DNA from: Chloroflexota bacterium
GTDB lineage: Bacteria; Chloroflexota; Anaerolineae; Ardenticatenales; Ardenticatenaceae
Assembly (NCBI GenBank): GCA_003520455.1
Contig: DOUV01000187.1
Location: forward strand, 1 to 5,357
Length of the DNA: 5,357 nucleotides
Direction: 5' to 3'
Shown: one piece after another, positions 1 through 5,357 of the stretch
Layout: each line of letters opens with the position of its first letter
Numbering within the stretch: the stretch's first letter is position 1
Made by a program: the position numbers and the translations under genes
Notes under the pieces: model-generated
Told to the model about the DNA's origin: nothing
What the model saw: only the letters and a program-made list of their open reading frames with translations
Database searches by the model: none

Positions 1-583
1 CCACGGCAGCCTCGTCCAGGCGGCGCACCGGTGGCGCGTCACCGGCCTTCAGCGCCAGGGCGACCAACTCGTCCACCTCCTTGAGGGTGCGGAACGGCCC
101 GAGCCGGGGAGCCAGGTGCACGGTGAGTTGGATTGGGAGCGGCGCTACCGCCTGATGCGAACTCACACCGCGATGCACATTCTGTGTGGTGTCATCTGGC
201 GCGACTATGGAGCGCAGGTGACCGGTGGCAACATGGAACCGGGCCGCGGGCGAATGGACTTCGAGTTCGAACGGATGCAAAAAGAACTCGTCCAGGAGAT
301 CGAGGAGCGCGTCAACACCGAGGTGGCCGCGGAGCGCGACATCGTCGTTCGGATCCTCCCGCGGGAGGAGGCCTTCCAGATCCCGGACCTCATCCGCACC
401 AAGATCAACCTGCTGCCCGAGGGCATCACCGCGGTGCGCACAGTCGAGATCAAAGGGCTCGACCTTCAGGCCGACGGCGGCACGCACGTGGCGAATACCC
501 GCGAGGTCGGCCGGATTCGTGTGACGAACTACAAGAGCAAGGGCAAAATCAACAAACGGATTGAAATCGCAATCGGTGAGTGA
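1..583 (+). CDS. Alanyl-tRNA editing protein, AlaX family (5' partial)
   Basis: Free-standing relative of the alanyl-tRNA synthetase editing domain. The family hydrolyses mischarged Ser- or Gly-tRNA(Ala) in the cytoplasm using a bound zinc ion. The frame is open to the left edge (first whole codon at base 2, 193 codons to the stop). The codons before the first GTG (116) read like the family's N-terminal barrel (WRVTGL..QGDQLVHLLEG), so the gene begins outside the window and GTG 116 is not its start; probably 30-40 residues are missing. The strongest matches are the GELDWERRYRLMRTHTAMH block, with the metal motif HxxxH at 164-178, and the second metal motif at 473-487, followed by VANTREVG. 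That second motif reads DGGTH where the classical form is CGGTH, so one usual zinc ligand is Asp. I recall Asp at this position in other bacterial and haloarchaeal members, so the protein is probably functional. There is no synthetase domain. The stop TGA (581-583) lies one base before the next gene's ATG. Confidence 0.9.
   Translation, partial: HGSLVQAAHRWRVTGLQRQGDQLVHLLEGAERPEPGSQVHGELDWERRYRLMRTHTAMHILCGVIWRDYGAQVTGGNMEPGRGRMDFEFERMQKELVQEIEERVNTEVAAERDIVVRILPREEAFQIPDLIRTKINLLPEGITAVRTVEIKGLDLQADGGTHVANTREVGRIRVTNYKSKGKINKRIEIAIGE
575..580 (+). promoter_or_regulatory. Ribosome binding site choosing ATG 585
   Basis: GGTGAG lies inside the last codons of the AlaX gene, four bases before ATG 585. 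It is a moderate Shine-Dalgarno match, and it favours ATG 585 over the in-frame GTG at 576, which overlaps the motif itself. The short spacing makes it only a fair site; translation may depend mainly on ribosomes finishing the upstream gene at 583. Confidence 0.45.
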
Positions 584-584
584 T

Positions 585-1262
585 ATGCAGTATCTTCATC
601 CTCCGACTGAGCTCGAAGAACTCGCCGCGCGCGGAGACTACCTCTATCTCCGGAACACCAAATCGGTTGGACAGGAGGTCTGGGAGCTCTATCAATGCCA
701 TGACGGAAGCGTAGTTTGGCGCTCGGAGCTGGAAGATGAGTCCGGCCACGTGCTCAGCCATCTGCTGCTCAACCCCGAGCGACGCCCCGATCGTCTCCAG
801 ATCCGCCTGCGCCCCAGCGGCCAAACCGATCGCCAGGCGGTCTACACCTTCTTCGACGACAACGTCATGATGGTGCAACACGGTCGCCGGACCATCCTGG
901 ATCTGCCGCCCGACTACACGCTGATGGCCGTCGACATCGGTAGCCGCGCGCTGGCGTTGCCGCCTGTTGACTGGGGTGCCGCCACGCCCACACCGCAGAT
1001 GGTGTTCACGGTGCAACTGCGAGACGACGCCTTCTGGTCGAAACCTGTGAAGTGGACCGCCTATCCTTTGGGCACCGGTCTGAGCGTCACCCTCGGCGAC
1101 ACTCCCTACCAGACCCGTGCTGTTCGCCTGAGCGTCCCGGGCCTGCCGGATCAGCGCGGTTGGTTCGACAGCCAGGGCATCCCGCTCCGTTGGCAGTCTG
1201 GGGAGGGCGAGAATGCCTGGGAGGCGTGGCTTACGCATTACGTGCGACTGCACGATACGTGA
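585..1262 (+). CDS. Hypothetical protein, soluble and beta-rich, about 225 aa
   Basis: I do not recognise this protein. ATG 585 is preferred because GGTGAG (575-580) lies four bases upstream. In-frame GTG 576 and TTG 561 would overlap the upstream gene and have no good Shine-Dalgarno sequence. The product has no signal peptide or membrane segment. It has many alternating hydrophobic stretches with aromatic residues (VYTFFDDNVMMVQ, MVFTVQLRDDAFW, LSVTLGDTPYQTRAV), which suggests an antiparallel beta sheet or barrel. The C-terminal phrase GWFDSQGIPLRWQS (about residues 192-205) resembles the end of beta-barrel families such as DUF3108/DUF6134, where a strand pair carries a 'D.qGiPlr' turn. That is a faint resemblance, not an assignment. 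It sits between AlaX and RNase HI in a tight gene string, so co-expression is likely but its role is unknown. That it is a real gene is well supported by spacing and by its fit between neighbours. Confidence 0.75.
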   Translation: MQYLHPPTELEELAARGDYLYLRNTKSVGQEVWELYQCHDGSVVWRSELEDESGHVLSHLLLNPERRPDRLQIRLRPSGQTDRQAVYTFFDDNVMMVQHGRRTILDLPPDYTLMAVDIGSRALALPPVDWGAATPTPQMVFTVQLRDDAFWSKPVKWTAYPLGTGLSVTLGDTPYQTRAVRLSVPGLPDQRGWFDSQGIPLRWQSGEGENAWEAWLTHYVRLHDT

Positions 1263-1280
1263 AAACACGCATCGCGATTG

Positions 1281-1285
1281 AGGAG
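1281..1285 (+). promoter_or_regulatory. Ribosome binding site for the RNase HI gene
   Basis: AGGAG stands five bases before GTG 1291, in a 28-base gap, and supports this GTG as the start. An out-of-frame ATG immediately followed by TGA (1289-1294) overlaps the start. It cannot encode anything longer than one residue. Confidence 0.65.
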
Positions 1286-1290
1286 CGGAT

Positions 1291-1872
1291 GTGACTGTTG
1301 AAGCATTGGTGGAAGAAATTCTCAGCCTCTCGCGCGCCGAGCAGGCCCGGCTGTTTAGCCTGCTGCGTGAGCGCCCGGCCCTCCGCCGCTACTTGAACCT
1401 CGAGGCCGCGCCGTCCCCGCCGACCGAGTCGCCGGCAGCCCCACCCCCGGCGCGGACCCTCGACAGCAGCAGCGACTACCTGCTGATCTTCGACGGTGGC
1501 AGCCGGGGGAATCCAGGCCAGGGCTATGGCAGCTACGCCCTGTACCGCACCGATACTGGACGCGGGCGAGTCGAGCGGCTCGAGTTTTCCGGGCAGATAA
1601 CCAACAACGAAGCTGAGTACCAAACGCTCATCACGGCGCTCGAGACCCTGCTCGGCAAGATCCGCGAGCACGGCCGTGACCCGAAACAGTTCTCCATCGA
1701 GGTGCGAGGCGACAGCCAACTCGTTATCTTCCAGGTGCTGAGCAAGTGGAAGGCCAGGGACGAGCGCATGGCGGCCTACCGCGACCGGGCGCGGGCGCTG
1801 CTTGCCCAGTTCGGCCGCCACGAGCTGAAGCACCAGCTGCGGGACAAGAGCGTGGACGTGCTGGGCCACTGA
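1291..1872 (+). CDS. Ribonuclease HI family protein with N-terminal helical extension
   Basis: The 193-residue product probably cleaves the RNA strand of RNA-DNA hybrids in the cytoplasm, as RNase HI enzymes do with two metal ions. Three parts are visible. Residues 1-38 form a charged, leucine-rich helical segment; residues 39-61 form a Pro/Ala/Ser linker; residues 62-193 form the RNase H fold. The catalytic carboxylates can be placed: D68 in the FDGGSRGNPGQG strand motif, E109 in TNNEAEY, D141 in RGDSQLV, and D189 near the C-terminus (KSVDVLGH). The protein ends four residues after D189, a very short tail. There is no canonical hybrid-binding domain; the N-terminal helices do not resemble it. 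GTG is the start, supported by AGGAG. The next gene begins 21 bases after the stop. The NNEAEY style is that of the Rv2228c/plant-like RNase HI branch rather than E. coli RnhA, so I give no symbol. The biological substrate is not evident. Confidence 0.92.
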   Translation: MTVEALVEEILSLSRAEQARLFSLLRERPALRRYLNLEAAPSPPTESPAAPPPARTLDSSSDYLLIFDGGSRGNPGQGYGSYALYRTDTGRGRVERLEFSGQITNNEAEYQTLITALETLLGKIREHGRDPKQFSIEVRGDSQLVIFQVLSKWKARDERMAAYRDRARALLAQFGRHELKHQLRDKSVDVLGH

Positions 1873-1893
1873 GAGAGGGAGCAGCGCAGCACG

Positions 1894-2673
1894 GTGGACT
1901 GGTGGCAAGAGTTCTTCGACGAGAGCTATCTCAAGCGCTACGCCCGCGAGCCAGAGATGACTGCCGCCGAGGTCGCCATGCTGTGCGAGTTGCTGCCGGC
2001 GCCGCCCGCCAGCGTGCTCGACGTGGCCTGCGGCCAGGGACGCCACAGCATCCCGCTGGCCGCGGCCGGCTATGCGGTGACCGGTCTGGATGCATCGCCG
2101 TACCTGCTCTCGGTCGCGCGCAAGGCCGCGGCCGCTGCCGGCGTGACCATCGAGTTCATCGAAGCCGACATTTGCGAGGGTCCTGCGACCGAGCGCTTCG
2201 ACGCCGCGATCAACATGTTCACTGCTTTCGGCTACTTCGAGGACGATGCCCAGAACCAACGGGCCTTGAACGCGATGGCGAGCGCCCTCAAACCGGGCGG
2301 CTACCTGATCATGGAGATGGCCCACCGCGACCGGGTCGTGGCGAACTTCCGCGAGACCGACTGGTACGAACTCGACGACGGCACGATCGTTTGGGAGCGG
2401 CGCCACTTCGATGCCGTCCGCGGCCTCAACACGGTTGTCGAGCGCTGGCGCACCCCCGACGGTGTCGAGGACGAGCGCTACCACCACGTGCGCCTCTACA
2501 CGGCCACCGAGTTGGATCGAATGCTGCGCGTCGTGGGCCTGACACCGACCGCCTGGTTCGGTGACACGGCGCTGCACACCTTCACGCATGAGGCACCGCG
2601 CCTTGTGGTGATGGCGGAGAAAAGGGAGATTGGAGTGAACCATGGCCTTCAAAGAGGTTTCGAATCAAGTTGA
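1894..2673 (+). CDS. Class I SAM-dependent methyltransferase
   Basis: The 259-residue product is a Rossmann-fold methyltransferase; its substrate cannot be read from the sequence. Motif I, the SAM glycine loop, is VLDVACGQGRHS at residues 41-52. The ribose-binding acidic residue of motif II is D66 in VTGLDASPYLL. The adenine-loop region is FIEADICE (residues 88-95, D92). The motif IV region is FDAAINMFTAFGYF (102-115), followed by LKPGGYLIMEM (132-142). After residue 150 comes a region (ELDDGTIVWERRHFD, ERWRTPDG, RYHHVRLYTATELDRML) typical of the small-molecule-type Methyltransf_25/11-like enzymes. An in-frame stop at 1870 (that of the RNase H gene) bounds the start. GTG 1894 is the first start after it, with a purine-rich GAGGGAG about 12 bases away, so initiation may be weak or coupled. 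The natural C-terminal strand ends near RLVVMAEK (236-243); about 16 more residues are read across the start of the next gene. Confidence 0.9.
   Translation: MDWWQEFFDESYLKRYAREPEMTAAEVAMLCELLPAPPASVLDVACGQGRHSIPLAAAGYAVTGLDASPYLLSVARKAAAAAGVTIEFIEADICEGPATERFDAAINMFTAFGYFEDDAQNQRALNAMASALKPGGYLIMEMAHRDRVVANFRETDWYELDDGTIVWERRHFDAVRGLNTVVERWRTPDGVEDERYHHVRLYTATELDRMLRVVGLTPTAWFGDTALHTFTHEAPRLVVMAEKREIGVNHGLQRGFESS
2632..2635 (+). promoter_or_regulatory. Ribosome binding site fixing the IleRS start
   Basis: GGAG is six bases before ATG 2642 and lies inside the methyltransferase gene. An in-frame TGA at 2636-2638 rules out any earlier start for the synthetase, so ATG 2642 is the only plausible N-terminus. 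The purine run AAAGGGAG (2621-2628) just upstream may add to ribosome capture. Confidence 0.7.
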
Positions 2674-5357
2674 CTTTATTGCTTTGGAGCACGAGATTCT
2701 CCGCTTCTGGCGCGAAACCGACACCTTCAACGAGCTGCGCCGGCTGCGCGCGGGGAGTGAGAAGCGCTGGAGCTTTCTCGACGGGCCGATCACGGCCAAC
2801 AACCCGATGGGCGTCCACCACGCCTGGGGGCGGACCTACAAGGACCTCTACCAGCGCTTCAAGGCCATGCAGGGCTACAACCAGCGCTGGCAGAACGGCT
2901 TTGACTGTCAGGGCCTGTGGGTCGAGGTCAATGTCGAGAAGGAACTGGGCTTCAAGAACAAGCGCGACATCGAGGCCTATGGCCTGGCGGAGTTCGTCAA
3001 GCTCTGCAAGATGCGCGTGCTGGAGTACGCCGCGGTTCAGACCGAGCAATCAATCCGCCTGGGTTACTGGATGGATTGGAACGATCCCGATGAGTTGCGC
3101 CGCCTGCGGGCCTTGCTGGATGACAATTCTGACCAGGAGGTGACGGTGCAGGGCGTTGAGGGCCCGGTGACCGCCCCGGTGGAGGACGTCGTCGGGCGCC
3201 TGGGGACGCCTGAGCTTGGCGGCTCCTACTTCACCTTCAGCAACGAGAACAACTACCAGATCTGGGGTTTCCTCAAAAAGTGCCACGAGCGGGGCTGGCT
3301 CTACAAGGGCACCGACGTGATGCCCTGGTGCGCCCGCTGCGGCACCGGCATCAGCCAGCACGAGATCGTGACCGACGGCTACAAAGAGCTGACCCACGAC
3401 TCCGTCTTCCTCCGGTTCCCGCTCGTTGGCCGTGACCAGGAGGCACTCCTCGTGTGGACGACCACGCCCTGGACGTTGACCAGCAACGTGGCGGCCGCGG
3501 TTGGCCCCGAGCTGACCTACGTCAAGGTGCGGCACGCCGACGGCTGGACCTACTACCTGGCCAGGGGCGCCGTCAAGAACAGCCTCAAGGGTGAGTACGA
3601 GATGCTGGCCGAGCTGAAGGGCACCGAGATGATGGGCTGGGAGTACGAAGGTCCTTTCGATGAACTTCCTGCCGTCCACGCCGCGCTCGACACTCAGCCC
3701 CACAAACCTCGCCACCGCGTCATCCCCTGGAAAGAGGTGGGCGAGGAGGAGGGCACCGGCATCGTCCACATCGCCCCGGGCTGTGGCGCCGAGGACTTCG
3801 CCTTGAGCAAGGAGCAGGATCTCCCGGTCGTTGCGCCGCTGGACGAGAATGGTATCTATGTTGGCGGCTTCGATTGGCTCACGGAGATGCCGGTCGCCAC
3901 GGTCGCCCCCCAGATCTTCGATAGCCTGCGCCAGAAAGGTCTGCTCTACCGCACCCAGCGCTACACCCATCGCTACCCCACCTGCTGGCGCTGCGGTGAG
4001 GAGCTGGTCTTCCGCCTGGTTGACGAGTGGTTCGTCAGCATGGGCGCGGTCTACGACAAGCCGCGCGCGGCGCTCACCGAGGCTGAGGAGGACACCAGCC
4101 TGCGCTACCAGATCATGGACGTGGTCGACCAGATCAACTGGATCCCGAGTTTCGGCTACGAGCGCGAGATGGACTGGTTGCGCAACATGCACGACTGGAT
4201 GATCAGCAAGAAGCGCTACTGGGGCCTGGCGCTGCCCATCTGGGTCTGCGAGCGGTGCAGCCACTTCGACGTGATCGGCAGCGAGCACGAGTTGGAGGAG
4301 CGTACGGTCGGGGGCTGGGAGACCTTCGCCGGCCACACGCCCCACCGCCCCTACATCGACGCGATCAAGATCGCCTGCTCCGAGTGTGGCGGCCTGGCCT
4401 CGCGGATCAAAGATGTCGGCAACCCCTGGCTGGACGCGGGCATCGTCGCCTTCAGCACGATGCACTACCGAGAGAATCCGGCTTACTGGGAACGGTGGTT
4501 CCCGGCCGATTTCATCACCGAGAGCTTCCCTGGCCAGTTCCGCAACTGGTTCTATAGCCTGTTGGCGCAGAGCACGGCCCTGGTTCGCCGGCCGCCCTTC
4601 CTGAACATCCTGGGGTATGCGACGCTGCTGGCTGAGGATGGCCGCCCGATGCATAAATCGTGGGGCAACGCCATCGAGTTTAACGAGGCGGCCGACTCGA
4701 TGGGCGCCGACGTGATGCGCTGGCTCTACGCCTGCCACCGGCCCGAGCAGAACCTGCTCTTCGGTTACAAGCTCGGTGACGAGACCCGCCGCCGCTTCCT
4801 GATCCCGCTCTGGAATGTCTACGCCTTCTTCGTGAACTACGCGAACCTGGATGGCTGGCAGCCAGAGACGCCTGATTGGAAACGAGAGATCGATCCCCAA
4901 TCCGTTGAAGATCCCGACAAGGTGGTACCCTCTCATCTCCAATCTCAACTCGACGAATGGATTGTGGCGCGACTGAACGAGACGACCCTCGCAGTCACCG
5001 GGCACCTGGAGCAGTTCGAGGCCTCCCGTGCGACCCAGGCGATCGAGACGTTGCTGGACGACCTCTCCAACTGGTATGTGCGCCGCTCGCGCCGCCGCTT
5101 CTGGAAGAGCGAGGCCGATGCCGACAAAGCGGCGGCCTACGCCACGCTCTACCACGTCCTGGTGGAGATGACCAGGCTGCTGGCGCCCTTCGTGCCCTTC
5201 GTCGCAGAGGCGATGTACCAGAACCTCGTACGCAGCGTCGACGCCACTGCGCCCGCCAGCGTCCACCACTGCAACTGGCCGGGTGCCGAGGTCCCCCGGC
5301 CCGACCGGATGCTACTCGACAAGATGGGGCTGGCGATCACCGTCGCCGGTCTGGGTC
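2642..5357 (+). CDS. ileS: Isoleucyl-tRNA synthetase, IleRS2-like, altered HIGH and KMSKS motifs (3' partial)
   Basis: Charges tRNA(Ile) with isoleucine in the cytoplasm; 905 residues are seen before the right edge, and the family usually exceeds 1000. Order: N-terminal Rossmann half (about 1-195), an editing domain (CP1) with TTTPWTL (273-279) and GTGIVHIAPGCGAEDF (371-386), second Rossmann half (about 500-690), anticodon-binding helical domain (from about 765; RLNETTLAVTGHLEQFEAS). Four cysteine pairs (C230/C233 with C448/C451; C536/C539 with C579/C582) match the two zinc sites of Thermus-type IleRS. Conserved anchors remain: D88 in the GWDxHGLP block (here GFDCQGLW) and ISKKRYWG (521-528). 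The signature motifs differ: G57-V-H-H60 for HIGH, P669-M-H-K-S673 for KMSKS, GQFRNW (631-636) for DQxRGW, WLDAG (596-600) for WFDSG. An extra segment of about 46 residues lies at 149-194. The frame is intact, so decay is unlikely. Whether it is the only IleRS of its host or a second, antibiotic-tolerant copy cannot be seen here. Confidence 0.9.
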   Translation, partial: MAFKEVSNQVDFIALEHEILRFWRETDTFNELRRLRAGSEKRWSFLDGPITANNPMGVHHAWGRTYKDLYQRFKAMQGYNQRWQNGFDCQGLWVEVNVEKELGFKNKRDIEAYGLAEFVKLCKMRVLEYAAVQTEQSIRLGYWMDWNDPDELRRLRALLDDNSDQEVTVQGVEGPVTAPVEDVVGRLGTPELGGSYFTFSNENNYQIWGFLKKCHERGWLYKGTDVMPWCARCGTGISQHEIVTDGYKELTHDSVFLRFPLVGRDQEALLVWTTTPWTLTSNVAAAVGPELTYVKVRHADGWTYYLARGAVKNSLKGEYEMLAELKGTEMMGWEYEGPFDELPAVHAALDTQPHKPRHRVIPWKEVGEEEGTGIVHIAPGCGAEDFALSKEQDLPVVAPLDENGIYVGGFDWLTEMPVATVAPQIFDSLRQKGLLYRTQRYTHRYPTCWRCGEELVFRLVDEWFVSMGAVYDKPRAALTEAEEDTSLRYQIMDVVDQINWIPSFGYEREMDWLRNMHDWMISKKRYWGLALPIWVCERCSHFDVIGSEHELEERTVGGWETFAGHTPHRPYIDAIKIACSECGGLASRIKDVGNPWLDAGIVAFSTMHYRENPAYWERWFPADFITESFPGQFRNWFYSLLAQSTALVRRPPFLNILGYATLLAEDGRPMHKSWGNAIEFNEAADSMGADVMRWLYACHRPEQNLLFGYKLGDETRRRFLIPLWNVYAFFVNYANLDGWQPETPDWKREIDPQSVEDPDKVVPSHLQSQLDEWIVARLNETTLAVTGHLEQFEASRATQAIETLLDDLSNWYVRRSRRRFWKSEADADKAAAYATLYHVLVEMTRLLAPFVPFVAEAMYQNLVRSVDATAPASVHHCNWPGAEVPRPDRMLLDKMGLAITVAGLG
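3135..3148 (+). promoter_or_regulatory. Perfect internal Shine-Dalgarno plus in-frame GTG inside IleRS
   Basis: AGGAGGTGA (3135-3143) is a full nine-base match to the usual anti-Shine-Dalgarno end of 16S rRNA. It is followed by GTG 3146, in the synthetase frame (V169), five bases after the GGAGG core. It could drive an internal start or pause ribosomes, or be a coincidence of the Gln-Glu-Val-Thr codons. It lies within the extra segment at residues 149-194. Confidence 0.25.

Noticed and set aside
116..118. GTG 116 as the start of the AlaX gene
   Set aside because: The frame is open from base 2 and the upstream codons match the family's N-terminal region, so the real start lies outside the window.
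561..596. TTGAAA plus TAT-containing sequence as an internal promoter before the hypothetical gene
   Set aside because: At 17-base spacing the -10 match is only three of six; the better TATCTT lies 24 bases away and inside the coding region.
549..1268. - strand open frame (239 codons) opposite the hypothetical gene
   Set aside because: This was the one case where strand choice was open. The + strand frame fits between its neighbours by one base and 28 bases, has a ribosome binding site and a more protein-like composition, so the - strand frame is taken as a shadow.
1263..1290. Possible terminator or regulatory RNA in the largest gap
   Set aside because: Only 28 bases long, with no inverted repeat or T-run; it holds only the ribosome binding site.
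1746..2564. + strand frame of 272 codons crossing from RNase HI into the methyltransferase
   Set aside because: It is a +1-type shadow, very rich in Arg/Ala/Gly/Pro, crossing two intact genes.
1231..2652. Long - strand open frame (473 codons) opposite RNase HI and the methyltransferase
   Set aside because: It covers two well-identified + strand genes and has mirror-type composition without recognisable motifs.
2670..2698. TTGACT followed by an AT-leaning stretch as a promoter in the start of ileS
   Set aside because: It lies inside two coding regions and the -10 position (GAGATT) matches poorly; the low GC is usual for the first codons of a gene.
3050..5269. Very long open frame on the - strand (739 codons) opposite the synthetase
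   Set aside because: The + strand here encodes an unmistakable IleRS. The antisense product is rich in Val/Ala/Gly/His/Arg with no domain-like order, as expected from the mirror of GC-biased codons.

Overview
The window comes from a high-GC bacterial genome and is densely coding, with every convincing gene on the + strand. The tight packing, the GTG/ATG starts and the style of the proteins suggest a Chloroflexota/Thermomicrobia-like or similar deep-branching bacterium. The proteins behind this are a ribonuclease HI with a proline-rich linker and an isoleucyl-tRNA synthetase with an unusual active site. The taxonomic guess is weak and rests on recalled protein style, not on a search.

Layout, left to right: (1) an alanyl-tRNA editing protein of the AlaX family, cut off at its N-terminus by the window edge (1-583); (2) an unrecognised soluble, beta-rich protein of about 225 residues (585-1262); (3) a ribonuclease HI family protein with an N-terminal helical extension (1291-1872); (4) a class I SAM-dependent methyltransferase (1894-2673); (5) a large isoleucyl-tRNA synthetase that starts inside the methyltransferase gene and runs off the right edge (2642-5357, 905 codons seen). 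Gaps between genes are 1, 28 and 21 bases, and the last junction overlaps by 32 bases, so the five genes look like one co-transcribed, partly translationally coupled unit. No stretch over 300 bases lacks a gene. I saw no convincing promoter, terminator, T-box leader, repeat, tRNA or mobile element.

The most notable content is the synthetase. Its overall design is of the archaeal/eukaryotic-like, two-zinc IleRS type (IleRS2-like), but nearly every class I active-site signature is changed. HIGH is replaced by GVHH, an exact swap of positions 1 and 3. KMSKS is replaced by PMHKS, DQxRGW by GQxRNW, the HG before KMSKS by YA, and WFDSG by WLDAG. The HxGH-to-GxHH swap is the change reported to underlie mupirocin hyper-resistance in some IleRS2 enzymes. 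With AlaX at the other end of the cluster, two of the five genes serve tRNA charging or its proofreading.
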